The notes under the pieces were generated by a model that saw only the letters and a list, made by a program, of their open reading frames with translations, was not told the DNA's origin and searched no databases. The position numbers and the translations under genes were made by a program. 41,935 nt of DNA, from the NCBI GenBank assembly GCA_037382465.1, contig JARRPX010000011.1, positions 1 through 41,935 of the forward strand, written 5' to 3'. Positions 22,954 through 32,086 of this stretch are shown here, piece after piece. Within the stretch, counting starts at the first letter, position 1. Each line of letters opens with the position of its first letter. Source of the stretch: Anaerolineales bacterium. GTDB lineage: Bacteria > Chloroflexota > Anaerolineae > Anaerolineales > E44-bin32.

Positions 22954-24606
22954 CTACTCAGAAGCCGTGGTCACATCGAGGAAGTTGAAAGGCTGACTCC
23001 ACGTGGAGTAGTAACTTCGATCAGGCAGTAAAGGCAAATCCGCCCCGAAATAATGGGCAAAGATCAGACGGAACGAATTCACCGGGGTAATCGTTGAAGG
23101 CAGTTGATCTTCGGGATATCCGGGCAGGAAATAGGCGTTGAGAATCCCCAATCGCTCCTGCATGTTGGTGTTCGCCGCCGATTCGTAGTCCAACTGCATC
23201 CCCGGGCCATGATCGCCCTGCAAGATGATGATCGGCGGCCGCTCGCTGCGTGCGAGTATCGATAAGATCATCTTCTCCACCCGGCCATTCAGGTAAGCGA
23301 GTTGATCGCGGTAACCGCTGCGATATTCCTCCTGCGTGCCGGGGAACGCGTCCCCGTCCATAAAGCTGAAGCGGAAGTGGTGGTGGATTTCCTCACCATC
23401 CGGGCCGAAAACGAAAGGCGGATGGGGAATGACGATGTGGGCGAAGACGAATTTCGGCGCGGACAAATCGACTGCCTCGGGAATGTTATCCAGCAGATAA
23501 TTTACGAGATCCCGGTGACTTTGATATCCGGGATAATACGTCGGAGCGCCCAACCCGCTGGCGAGCGCCTGCACTGCGGGAAGCGCACTGGTCTCCATCA
23601 GCAGCCCCTCGAGGGGAGTGACCGCACGCTGCGGCGCGGCGAAATAGCGATCGGCGTTATCCAACTCGGTCGGTCGATAGCCGGAGTCGAATGCGACGAT
23701 TTGGTAGCCCTGCTTTTCCAAATAATCGCGGACGGTATTGGAGCGAATCATGCGCATCAAAGCGAGGCGAGCATCCGCACCGGCGTCGGACGTCGAGAGC
23801 AACTTGTCGAGATACTCAACGTTGAGCGAGGAGGCCAGTGAAAGGCTGGTCTGGACGTAGTTGCTTCGGCTCTGTCCGGCAACGAAAAATCCCTGAGACT
23901 CCAGAAAATCCAGGAACGACTGGTTGTCAAAGGCGTAGAACGTCTCGAGCACATCCGCCCGGCCGTATCCATCCAGGATGATGTAGTAAATATCGGGCTT
24001 GGAACTCGCAGCGGTATCGCCGGCTTGGGTCTCGATCGACCGGGGCATCGGCCACGCTTTCCTTCGTTCGAACTCGAAACGGACGAGCTGCGCCAGCGGC
24101 AGAAAGAGTGTGACCAGTGCCATCCCCGTCATCAGGCGCCCAATCGATTCCCAATTCAGCCGCGAACGCAGGATGCCCAAAACGATGATGATGAAGAGCA
24201 ATATCCAAACACCACCCAGCAGCCAATGGTTGCCGATTAAGCCCAGGCGTGAGAAGAGATTGAAGGAGGATTGCGTGACCAACCCGTAATACACGTGTCC
24301 GTAGGAAAAAAACAGGAGTATGAAAAGCGAGCACAGCATGGCGCAGCGCTGTTTGTCCCCGATCCACCTTTGCAGCACGAGCAGCGCGAGCAACGTCCCC
24401 AGGACCAAAATAAGCAGCGCACGCACGCCGGCAAGCGGGCTGATCTCCGGCGCGTTGTGGGCCATCAGGGAAACCATCGGCACCGCAGCAAAAATCACCG
24501 GATGCGTCACCCAGCGATTTGCGAGCCAACGATAGGCCGACTTCAGCCTGGTAAAGACGGCCTGTTTGGATCGCTGCCGGGATTCATTCATGCCGGATTC
24601 CACCAT
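22954..24606 (-). CDS. Membrane sulfatase / alkaline-phosphatase-superfamily protein
   Basis: A 550-residue inner-membrane protein. About five helices occupy 35-180 and a catalytic domain of the sulfatase/phosphoglycerol-transferase type follows outside the membrane. Metal and catalytic signatures are IILDGYGR (D212), a possible nucleophile in YVQTSLSLASS (T253), HIVIPHPPFVFGP and QGDHGPGM. LTA synthases and lipid-head-group transferases have this plan, but the substrate cannot be read. A second ATG at 24591 with GGTGG upstream is an equally good start. The gene is inverted between xseA and xseB. Confidence 0.8.
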   Translation of the reverse strand: MVESGMNESRQRSKQAVFTRLKSAYRWLANRWVTHPVIFAAVPMVSLMAHNAPEISPLAGVRALLILVLGTLLALLVLQRWIGDKQRCAMLCSLFILLFFSYGHVYYGLVTQSSFNLFSRLGLIGNHWLLGGVWILLFIIIVLGILRSRLNWESIGRLMTGMALVTLFLPLAQLVRFEFERRKAWPMPRSIETQAGDTAASSKPDIYYIILDGYGRADVLETFYAFDNQSFLDFLESQGFFVAGQSRSNYVQTSLSLASSLNVEYLDKLLSTSDAGADARLALMRMIRSNTVRDYLEKQGYQIVAFDSGYRPTELDNADRYFAAPQRAVTPLEGLLMETSALPAVQALASGLGAPTYYPGYQSHRDLVNYLLDNIPEAVDLSAPKFVFAHIVIPHPPFVFGPDGEEIHHHFRFSFMDGDAFPGTQEEYRSGYRDQLAYLNGRVEKMILSILARSERPPIIILQGDHGPGMQLDYESAANTNMQERLGILNAYFLPGYPEDQLPSTITPVNSFRLIFAHYFGADLPLLPDRSYYSTWSQPFNFLDVTTASE

Positions 24607-24628
24607 GTCCCTCGTTTCGCATGCGAAC

Positions 24629-24647
24629 GACTGTCCTTCGGGCAGTC
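24629..24647. other. TTCG-loop hairpin between divergent genes
   Basis: GACTGTCC TTCG GGCAGTC forms a 7-bp stem with one bulged T and a very stable TTCG tetraloop. It lies between the sulfatase-like gene and xseB and on the minus strand would sit in the sulfatase leader. Confidence 0.35.
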
Positions 24648-24654
24648 ATTCTAG

Positions 24655-24660
24655 TATAAA
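24655..24660 (+). promoter_or_regulatory. -10 box of xseB
   Basis: TATAAA about 48 nt before xseB. On the opposite strand overlapping TAGAAT/TATACT boxes could serve the sulfatase-like gene, making a two-way promoter. Confidence 0.4.
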
Positions 24661-24707
24661 ATGCAAAGGGGTGCATTCACAGCGATCGTTCGACTCAGGA
24701 GAGGAAC

Positions 24708-24959
24708 ATGGCGAAAGAAAAGACTGCGGATCAGTTGAGTTACGAAGAGGCATTTGAGGAATTGGAATCGATCGTCGAGCAGTTACAAACTGCGGACTTA
24801 GCCTTGGAGAAGGCACTTTCTCTGTTCGAACGCGGCCAGGCTCTTTCTGCACGCTGCAACGAATTGCTCGAAGAGGCGCAGTTGAAGCTCCGTCAATTGG
24901 TGCCCGACGAAACGGGAGGCTACGTCGAAGCGGATTCGATCGACGACGGTGAAAACTGA
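24708..24959 (+). CDS. xseB: Exodeoxyribonuclease VII small subunit
   Basis: Small helical subunit of exonuclease VII. The 83 residues contain the family pattern SYEEAFEELESIVEQLQTAD followed by LEKALSLFERGQAL and a second helix with CNELLEEAQLKL. AGGAGAGG lies just before the ATG. Usually xseB directly follows xseA; here an inverted sulfatase-like gene separates them. An alpha/beta hydrolase gene follows after 30 nt in the same direction. Confidence 0.93.
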   Translation: MAKEKTADQLSYEEAFEELESIVEQLQTADLALEKALSLFERGQALSARCNELLEEAQLKLRQLVPDETGGYVEADSIDDGEN

Positions 24960-24989
24960 AGTGTCGACACGCCGCGAACGATAGCGAGG

Positions 24990-25937
24990 ATGTTAAACGA
25001 TATGCAGCAGTTCCTGACGCGAAGCAGCGTCTTCGTCGACGGTGAAAAGGTGGGATACAGCACTTACAAAATCGACGCGCGCGACGACACAAGGCGGCTG
25101 AAAAACAAATTGGAAAACAAACTGGAAGGCAATCTCATCGTCTACCTGCCGGGACACGTGCAGCCGGTAGACGCTGCGCGAGAGCTGCATACCGCGATCG
25201 TACAGGCAAGCCGGGCCGGAGTTTTATGGAGCGTCGATATCGATCCACCCAAGGGCGGTGATCCGGTTAAAGCGGCGGCGTTGATCCAGATCCTGCGCCG
25301 GGAGGCACTCGGCAACCTGTTCGAAAACCCCATCCTGGCTCAGGAACATTTCAAAGTGACCGTCACCGGTTGGTCCCACGGCGGCGCCGAAGCGCTGCGT
25401 GTCGCCGAATTGGCGCCCGACACGGTCGAATGTGTGATCGCTCTTTGTACCGCGGGGCTGGATATGCTGCCCACGCCGCGATTGATCGGCCGGCTGCCAC
25501 GAGAGATCGCCCGGGTCACCAGAGAGTCCTATCGAAAGCGCTTTGCAACGCTTCGGCCCAGTTTACGCTTCGGGCTACAGTTGACTCGTGGATTTGCGGC
25601 CGATCTCGTGCACACCCGCTCCCCCATGCGCCTCGTCAGCGATCTTCGATGGGTCGGCAAGAAAGTCGTCGGACCACAATACGGCTACAAAGGCAGCGTG
25701 GTCATCATCCTCAGTGAGCACGACGCTTTTTTCCATTGGCGGGAACTGTTTCCCAATTGTGCCCGGGTCGAGGATGTCGGCGAACATCTCGAGCATTACT
25801 ACCAACGGAACTTCCCCAACGTAAGAGGCTTTGATTTACGCGTGCTCCCGGGAAGCCATCTTTCGCCGGAGCTTCACGCCGCGGAATATCTTCAAAACGC
25901 CCAGGAAGCGCTGGATCAAATGGGAATGGTTTTATAG
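24990..25937 (+). CDS. Alpha/beta hydrolase of unknown substrate
   Basis: A 315-residue alpha/beta hydrolase fold protein without a signal peptide. The nucleophile elbow is GWSHGG (S129), the likely acid D245 in LSEHDAFFHW, and the base H290 in LPGSHLSPE. These are spaced as in esterases/lipases. The oxyanion region is probably YLPGHVQPVD (51-60). The first 50 residues are polar and unassigned. The upstream GAGG touches the first ATG, so a second ATG at 25002 is also possible. It probably shares the xseB transcript and converges with murJ 11 nt away. Confidence 0.82.
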   Translation: MLNDMQQFLTRSSVFVDGEKVGYSTYKIDARDDTRRLKNKLENKLEGNLIVYLPGHVQPVDAARELHTAIVQASRAGVLWSVDIDPPKGGDPVKAAALIQILRREALGNLFENPILAQEHFKVTVTGWSHGGAEALRVAELAPDTVECVIALCTAGLDMLPTPRLIGRLPREIARVTRESYRKRFATLRPSLRFGLQLTRGFAADLVHTRSPMRLVSDLRWVGKKVVGPQYGYKGSVVIILSEHDAFFHWRELFPNCARVEDVGEHLEHYYQRNFPNVRGFDLRVLPGSHLSPELHAAEYLQNAQEALDQMGMVL

Positions 25938-25948
25938 AACGATCGGCT

Positions 25949-27520
25949 TCAGCGGGAGCGATCGATCAGAAATCCCGGAAGCTGTCGCGTTTCGGGCGAA
26001 CCCAAAGCCAGCGACATCAACCAGTAGACTCCAAAACCAACCAGTGCCCCACCAATTCCAATCAGCCAGGTCGAGCGCCCCCCTGTCAGCGCCAGCCAGA
26101 CCCACAGCACGAGCGACATACCCAGCGAGGCGCCGACGGTATTCAGCATGCCGTGTCCCGTCCGGGCCAGATCCAAACCACCCAGCCGCCTGTGCAAAAG
26201 CCACAGCAGCGCGGTGCACTCCAGCGTAGTGGCGAGAGAATTCGCGAGTGCCAGACCACCGTGCGGCATCCAGCCGATGCGCTCGAACAGCGCAGAAAAT
26301 GCCAGGCTGAAGAGGACGTTCGAGCCCATCATCACGGCACCGACGGCGACGGGTGTGCGCGTGTCGTGCATGGCATAGAAGGCTCGAACGATGATCTCGA
26401 GCACCGAGTGGCCCACCAGGCCCACGCCCCACCAAAGCAGCGCCCAGGAGACCTGTTCGGTGGATTGTGCACCGAACGCGCCGCGCTCGAAAAGCAAAGT
26501 GACGATCGGCTTGCGCAGCAAGATCAACCCCATACTGGCCGGCAGCGCCAAAAAGAGCACACCGCGCAGCGTGTTCGAAAAGGAACGGCGCAGCTCTTCG
26601 ATTTTTCCCCTGGCGAACTGCTCCGAGAATGTAGGCAGGGCAGCGATGGCCGTGGCCTGCGCGATCACCGCCTGGGGCATGAGCATCAATTGAAAGGCAA
26701 AGGTTAGCGCGCTGAGGCTGCCCTCCGGCTGCCCGGAAGCCAGGATCGTGTTGACCCAAAAATTGAGCTGTACGACGGCCACACCCAGCAGGCGGGGCAT
26801 CATCAAGCGTCCCACCTCGCGCACTGCAGGCATCTCCAACCCCAGAGTGCGCTGATAGCTTGGCTTTAACATTCGCAGGGCAGGCAATTGCACGAATAAA
26901 TGCAGCAATGCCCCCAAAACAGTTCCCCAGGCCAGGCCGAAAATACCCAGGGGCGGCACGAGAAACAAGACACCAAATATCAATCCGAGACGGTAGCACG
27001 CCGGTGCGAGCGCCGGCAGGGCGAAATGCTGATGGGCGTTGAGCGTCGCCATCAATATCCCGCTCAGTCCGAAAATCGCCGGCGAGAGCAGCATGATGCG
27101 CAGCAGTGAAACCGTGAGGCGGATTTGTTCGGCGTCCTTGTAACCCGGAGCCAGAATCGTACGCACCAACCACGGGGCTGCGACGGCCGCCGTCACGCTC
27201 AACACGCCCAGGATGATGAGGATCAGATTGACGACGGAGGAAGTAAGTCGCCAGCTCCCCTTGCGATCGTTTCGAGCAAGAAAACCCGTGAGCGTGGGGA
27301 GGAAAGCGGATGCGAGAGCCCCGCCTGCGATCAGGTTGAAGAGCGTCTCCGGAAGGCGGTTGGCCGTGTAAAAAGCGTCGAGTCTGGCGCCGGTGCCAAA
27401 GGCGTTGGTGATGAGTACCTGACTCGCCAGCCCCGAAAGGCTGGAGAGTGCGAAACCGATCATAACGATGCCCGCAGCACGTGTGATGCGCCGATCAGCA
27501 GATTCGTGGTTTTTACTCAT
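25949..27520 (-). CDS. murJ: Lipid II flippase MurJ (MviN family)
   Basis: Moves lipid-linked peptidoglycan precursors across the membrane. The 523-residue protein has about 14 hydrophobic helices and the MviN signature near the N-terminus: AFGTGARLDAFYTANRLPETLFNL in the family position, then GALASAFLPTLTGFLARN. The middle has the ATAIAALPTFSEQFARG and LFERGAF blocks. A TATAAT box ends 8 nt before the ATG, so the mRNA is probably leaderless. Start is supported by that box and by family alignment from memory. Presence implies peptidoglycan or a related wall polymer. Confidence 0.93.
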   Translation of the reverse strand: MSKNHESADRRITRAAGIVMIGFALSSLSGLASQVLITNAFGTGARLDAFYTANRLPETLFNLIAGGALASAFLPTLTGFLARNDRKGSWRLTSSVVNLILIILGVLSVTAAVAAPWLVRTILAPGYKDAEQIRLTVSLLRIMLLSPAIFGLSGILMATLNAHQHFALPALAPACYRLGLIFGVLFLVPPLGIFGLAWGTVLGALLHLFVQLPALRMLKPSYQRTLGLEMPAVREVGRLMMPRLLGVAVVQLNFWVNTILASGQPEGSLSALTFAFQLMLMPQAVIAQATAIAALPTFSEQFARGKIEELRRSFSNTLRGVLFLALPASMGLILLRKPIVTLLFERGAFGAQSTEQVSWALLWWGVGLVGHSVLEIIVRAFYAMHDTRTPVAVGAVMMGSNVLFSLAFSALFERIGWMPHGGLALANSLATTLECTALLWLLHRRLGGLDLARTGHGMLNTVGASLGMSLVLWVWLALTGGRSTWLIGIGGALVGFGVYWLMSLALGSPETRQLPGFLIDRSR

Positions 27521-27528
27521 GGTTTTTG

Positions 27529-27534
27529 ATTATA
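27529..27534 (-). promoter_or_regulatory. -10 box of murJ (leaderless)
   Basis: TATAAT on the minus strand, 8 nt before the murJ ATG. The -35 region is weak. Confidence 0.55.
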
Positions 27535-27686
27535 CAGGATGTAAAAACAATATGGGATGCACACCATAAAATAGATCCGGGTATCAGAATTCCGCTTCGC
27601 GGCGAAGCATGAGATGTATGAGGCTATAAAATGGATGCGGAAAAGGGTACACTATGCAGTAGTCGTGGGCCCGGAGGTACTCGGAC

Positions 27687-28439
27687 ATGCAAGAGCAATA
27701 CGAAAAAATGGTCGACTACTACGATGCGCTCTATTCCTTCAAGGATTATCGCGAAGAAGCAGACAAACTGCATCAGCTCATCTGCAAGAATAAACGCTCG
27801 GACGGCATGGCACTGCTTGATGTTGCCTGTGGGACGGGGCAGCATCTGTTTCATCTGGAGAAACATTACCAGGTGGAGGGTTTGGATCTCAATCCGCAGA
27901 TGCTGGAGATCGCTCGCCAACGCTGTGCGGAAGTGCTCTTTCACCAGGGCAACATGCTGGATTTTGAACTCGGCCGCCGCTTCGATGTGGTGACCTGCCT
28001 CTTCAGCTCGATCGGATACGTCAAAAATCTGGCAGAACTGAAGCTTGCGATAAACAACATGGCTTGCCATTTGCTTCCCGGCGGCGTGCTGATCGTAGAA
28101 CCCTGGCTCAGCCCGGACAATTACATCAGCGGCGGACCGCACGCGCTTTTCGTCGATGAACCCGAACTCAAGATCGCCCGCATGAATATAAGCGAGGAGC
28201 ATGACGGTGTTGCGATCCTGAACATGCACCATCTGGTTGCCAGACCGGAGGGGATAGAGTATTTTGTTGAGAGGCACGAGTTGGTCTTGTTTACCGACGA
28301 GCAATACCGTCAGGCTTTCGAGGCGAGCGGCCTGGGGTACATATTCGACCCCCATGGCCTGACGGGCAGAAATCTACTCATCGGGCTGCAGCCGATGGAG
28401 CGAGAAGCAGCCTGGCCGTACCACCACTCGGACAGATGA
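27687..28439 (+). CDS. Class I SAM-dependent methyltransferase
   Basis: A 250-residue cytoplasmic methyltransferase. Motif I is DVACGTGQHL (45-54), the acidic beta-2 end is GLDLNPQML, and LLPGGVLIVEPWL marks motif post-III. The N-terminal YYDALYSFKDYREEADKL helix and overall layout resemble small-molecule N-methyltransferases of the DesVI/TylM1 type, but this is only a resemblance. GGAGG lies 9 nt before the ATG. It is followed after 32 nt by the large permease fusion in the same direction, probably on one transcript. Confidence 0.85.
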   Translation: MQEQYEKMVDYYDALYSFKDYREEADKLHQLICKNKRSDGMALLDVACGTGQHLFHLEKHYQVEGLDLNPQMLEIARQRCAEVLFHQGNMLDFELGRRFDVVTCLFSSIGYVKNLAELKLAINNMACHLLPGGVLIVEPWLSPDNYISGGPHALFVDEPELKIARMNISEEHDGVAILNMHHLVARPEGIEYFVERHELVLFTDEQYRQAFEASGLGYIFDPHGLTGRNLLIGLQPMEREAAWPYHHSDR

Positions 28440-28471
28440 CCGTAGACGCGTGAGAAGGATGGTCAAATTCA

Positions 28472-31400
28472 ATGGCAGTTGAACCGGACGACTTTCTGGG
28501 TGAAATTCGCTTGGGGCGGCAGTTGTCGACGGTGTGGCAAGTCGCATCCGGCGGACTGGTGATCAGTTTCGCATTGGCATTTTTGGTCTCCGGCAGGGTG
28601 GTCTCCTTCATCGGTCTCATCTCCCCGTTCGCAACGCTGTTGACGCTGCTGGTCGTGACGTTCACGATTCTGAACATCCTCGAACTTCTCGCCGGAAGCA
28701 GCGATCACGGTGGCACGTACACATTGATACACGAAACCCTCGGGGGCTTGGGCGGTTTTATGGCCGGATGGGTGATTTTCGCCGGGAGCGTGGCATTGGC
28801 GGCAAGCTTCATACATTCCGCCGCAGGCCAAATGGCATTATTCCTTCAGTTGCCGGCGGATACCGGAATGTCCCTGGCGCTGGGTTTCTTGCTCCTGCTC
28901 GTCGTTTTCCAGATTTTCCGGCTGATCCCTCGCCGCACGTGGCTCGGTCCCATTTTGACGGTCCTGGCACTGATCGTCGCGGTGTTGATCGTCGATATAT
29001 TCCTGAAATACAATCCGCACATCGACGGCGGATCGATGGATTTCATCTCCGCTGATTTCATGCGCTCTGCCGCCTGGCTATTTGTGGCCTACGGAGCGAT
29101 CGAGGCGGTCATGGCTTCCCGCCGGCAGATCCGGGATGCACAGCAACGACTGCCCCGGAGTTTGTTTGCCACGCTGCTGATCGGCAGTTTGGCCATCATC
29201 GCATTCGAGTTTCTGCCCTCGGCCATTCCGCAGAGCCTGACAGCGCTGGCATTGAGCGATATGCCGTCTGCGCTGCAGCAATCCGGTTTTCTTCCCGGAA
29301 GGCTGATCTATGCGATCACCTTCCTGTTGTTCGCATTCGCGGCGAACGCTTGTTTGGTGATGGGTGCGCGGCAGTTGAACGCACTCAGCCGCCAGGGAGC
29401 ACTGCCGCCGATCCTTCGTTGGCTGAGACGTCCGTTCCAGGTGCAGCCCCTCATTTTCGGTTTGATCCTGGTCATCGCCGCGCCCTTGTTGATTTGGGTG
29501 CGCATTGAATGGCTGCTGGACGCAGCCGCAGGCTTTTTCCTGGTCTCTGCATTTCTGCTGAACATCGCCGCCTTGATCAGCCGGCGCACGGAACCGAATC
29601 GTCGACGCACCCTGCAGGTACCTTTTTATCCCCTGGTTCCTTTGACCGCACTGGTTTTTTGCGCGGCCATGTGGATCGCCTTGCCCGGTGATGGATTGCT
29701 CGGAAATGCCGTTTGGGTTGCGCTGGGATTGCTGCTCTACGTCGCTTACAGCCGGATGCACCTGATCGAAGCGCAGGAAGGAGTCCTCGTTTTCCGGCGC
29801 GCGCCGGGTAGAGAGAAAAAGACAGGAGATTATCGAATTTTGGTGCCCATCAGTGCCGGGGTGGAACGGCATTGGATGCTGAGTTTGGCGACGGCGCTTG
29901 CCCATCAAACGAACGGCGAGGTGATTCCATTACAGGTCATCCCGATCGCCGACCCACTGGCTATCGCCGAAGGCGGACGCATCGCCAGCGAGCGCAACAC
30001 GCTCTTTCAATGGTCCACCCGGGTTGCCGCAAAGAGCGACGTACCTACGTTTCCGATCACCCGTCTTGCACGTTCCGTACCCGACGGGATCCTGGAAACC
30101 GCCGATGAAGAAAATTGCGATCTGATCCTGCTATCCTGGGTCGTACGTACAGAACAACAAGGTGTGCACATGGGGCGCGTCCTCGATCCCGTCATTCGCC
30201 GGGCGCCGTGTGACGTTGCGGTCGCTGCGCTGCACTCCGAATACATAAACGCCATCGTTTCGGAAGCCACTTCGCGCCATTCAGAACGAGACAAGATGGA
30301 GGCCGCCGTCGATGGACCCGCTGCATTAAACATCAAAAAAATCCTTGTCCCCACGGCAGGCGGTCCGCATGCCCCATTGGCGACGCGGTTGGCCATGCTA
30401 CTGGCTCACGAGTTCGACGCCTCGATGAGCGTGGTCTACGTGGCAGACCCCGATTCTACGGAAGAGCAGCTCGCGCGCGGCCATTCCTGGATCGACAAGA
30501 CGATTCGGAGCATGCGCGAACAGGTAAGCCGTCTATCCAAGGCGGGAGGTCAAACGTTCGATTTCGATCAACTCCCGTTTACTCGCCAGGTGGTTGAGGC
30601 AGAAAGCGTCGTCGACGGCATTGCGCAGGCGGGTTCCGAAAACGATCTGGTCTTTATCGGCGCCTCCGAGGAAAGCTTGATCGACCAAGTCCTCTTCGGC
30701 ACGATCCCGGAACTGGTCGCTCGCGTCTGTGCTACGCCGGTGTTGATGGTGAAGCGCTTTCGCGGTCTGCGGCGATTTTGGCTGCAGCGCGCCTGGGACA
30801 CCATCTTCGGCGCGGTGCCGACGCTGGAGCGCCAGGAGCAGGTCGAGATATACCGCGAGGTACGGGAGGGCGCTCGCCCGGATGTGGATTTCTTCATCAT
30901 GATCGGGCTTTCGGCGGTCATCGCCACTTTCGGATTGCTGCAGGACAGTACGGCAGTGATCATCGGGGCGATGCTCGTGGCGCCGCTGTTCACCCCGATA
31001 TTGGCCTTCAGTTTGGGGATCGTGCAGGGTGATGTGCGCCTGCTCAGTCTGGCCGTGGAAGCGGCGATCAAAGGGATCGCATTGGCCATCGGTCTGAGCA
31101 TCCTGCTCACTGCGATTTCGCCGCTGCGCACTGAGACGGCAGAAATCATGTCGCGCACGCACCCCAATCTTTTTGATCTGGCGGTCGCGCTTGCTTCCGG
31201 AGCCGCAGGTGCGTACGCCGTCGCGCGCAAGGACGTGGCAGCTGCACTGCCAGGCGTCGCCATAGCCGCCGCGTTGGTGCCCCCGTTGGGCGTCGTCGGC
31301 ATTGGCCTGGCCATGGGGGAAGCGCGGACGGCCTGGGGCGGATTTCTGCTCTTCATCACCAACCTGATCGCCATCACCCTCGCCGGCTCCGTGACTTTGC

Positions 31401-31792
31401 TCTTGCTCGGCTTCCGTCCTTCCCCGCGAGCGATGCGCAAAGGTCATCTTCAACGCGGAATCGTAGCATCTCTCTTGCTGCTCATCGCCATCAGCATCCC
31501 CCTGGCGTCCGTCTTTATCGAGTCAGTAGAAATTTCCCACATCCGCCAAGTCGTCGGCGCAACGGTCAGGCAGCAGATGCAATCAGAAGCAGGTTATACC
31601 CTGGAAACAATGGACATCGAACTTGGCGACGCGCGAGTCGTCGATGTGTCCATAACGATCTATGCGAGTAATGAACTGAAATCCCCAATTCTGGAGGATC
31701 TCCAGAGTCAGCTGGAAGATGCACTCGGCCGTCCCATTCATCTGCAGGTCGAGAGCGTCCCGGTCGAATCCTTTGAGCTGCGTCCGAAATAG
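28472..31792 (+). CDS. APC-type permease fused to two USP domains and a DUF389 membrane domain
   Basis: An uninterrupted 1106-codon frame. Residues about 20-430 hold about twelve helices of the amino acid/polyamine/organocation (APC) permease fold. Two USP domains follow at about 450-590 and 620-760 (second: ILVPTAGGPHAP at its start, GASEESLIDQVLFGT at the nucleotide-binding loop). After a helical linker a DUF389 domain spans about 795-990 (IIGAMLVAPLFTPILAFSLG, AAALVPPLGVVGIGLAMG). One more helix (about 992-1012) leads to a C-terminal domain of about 95 residues. APC-USP fusions are known; joining DUF389 as well is unusual. Substrate is unknown. A terminator-like hairpin follows at 31877. 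Confidence 0.88.
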   Translation: MAVEPDDFLGEIRLGRQLSTVWQVASGGLVISFALAFLVSGRVVSFIGLISPFATLLTLLVVTFTILNILELLAGSSDHGGTYTLIHETLGGLGGFMAGWVIFAGSVALAASFIHSAAGQMALFLQLPADTGMSLALGFLLLLVVFQIFRLIPRRTWLGPILTVLALIVAVLIVDIFLKYNPHIDGGSMDFISADFMRSAAWLFVAYGAIEAVMASRRQIRDAQQRLPRSLFATLLIGSLAIIAFEFLPSAIPQSLTALALSDMPSALQQSGFLPGRLIYAITFLLFAFAANACLVMGARQLNALSRQGALPPILRWLRRPFQVQPLIFGLILVIAAPLLIWVRIEWLLDAAAGFFLVSAFLLNIAALISRRTEPNRRRTLQVPFYPLVPLTALVFCAAMWIALPGDGLLGNAVWVALGLLLYVAYSRMHLIEAQEGVLVFRRAPGREKKTGDYRILVPISAGVERHWMLSLATALAHQTNGEVIPLQVIPIADPLAIAEGGRIASERNTLFQWSTRVAAKSDVPTFPITRLARSVPDGILETADEENCDLILLSWVVRTEQQGVHMGRVLDPVIRRAPCDVAVAALHSEYINAIVSEATSRHSERDKMEAAVDGPAALNIKKILVPTAGGPHAPLATRLAMLLAHEFDASMSVVYVADPDSTEEQLARGHSWIDKTIRSMREQVSRLSKAGGQTFDFDQLPFTRQVVEAESVVDGIAQAGSENDLVFIGASEESLIDQVLFGTIPELVARVCATPVLMVKRFRGLRRFWLQRAWDTIFGAVPTLERQEQVEIYREVREGARPDVDFFIMIGLSAVIATFGLLQDSTAVIIGAMLVAPLFTPILAFSLGIVQGDVRLLSLAVEAAIKGIALAIGLSILLTAISPLRTETAEIMSRTHPNLFDLAVALASGAAGAYAVARKDVAAALPGVAIAAALVPPLGVVGIGLAMGEARTAWGGFLLFITNLIAITLAGSVTLLLLGFRPSPRAMRKGHLQRGIVASLLLLIAISIPLASVFIESVEISHIRQVVGATVRQQMQSEAGYTLETMDIELGDARVVDVSITIYASNELKSPILEDLQSQLEDALGRPIHLQVESVPVESFELRPK

Positions 31793-31876
31793 ATGAATCG
31801 TCGCTGCGCCGGTCACCGGCCGGTGGATGAGAGTAAACGATCCTTGCTCGTGGTTTCGATTTTCTCTTTGAATCAT

Positions 31877-31909
31877 GAGAGCCGGGTACGCCGGGCCCGG
31901 CTCTCTCTT
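31877..31909 (+). terminator. Hairpin terminator behind the permease fusion
   Basis: GAGAGCCGGG (31877-31886) and CCCGGCTCTC (31896-31905) form a perfect 10-bp stem with a 9-nt loop, followed by a short TCTT. The weak T-tract lowers certainty. Confidence 0.55.
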
Positions 31910-32019
31910 AAGGAGGAGAAGAAGAGATCTACCCTTCCATATTTACTATACTGCGATCCGGTTCTTTCACGCGGGACGCTTGTCTGACGTTTAACCTACG
32001 CAATCCCTACGCTGGATCG

Positions 32020-32050
32020 CGATACACGCCGCCGACGCCGCCGTGTATCG
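32020..32050. repeat. Inverted repeat before the methyltransferase gene
   Basis: CGATACACG (32020-32028) and CGTGTATCG (32042-32050) are perfect inverted copies separated by 13 bp, ending 36 bp before the gene. It could be an operator for a dimeric regulator or an RNA hairpin. Confidence 0.4.
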
Positions 32051-32086
32051 ACACTCACCGGCGATCGTGCATCGGGTAATCGTCGA

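Noticed and set aside
25932-27173. Minus-strand frame of 413 codons over murJ
   Set aside because: Shadow frame; murJ in the neighbouring frame has all family features and a promoter.
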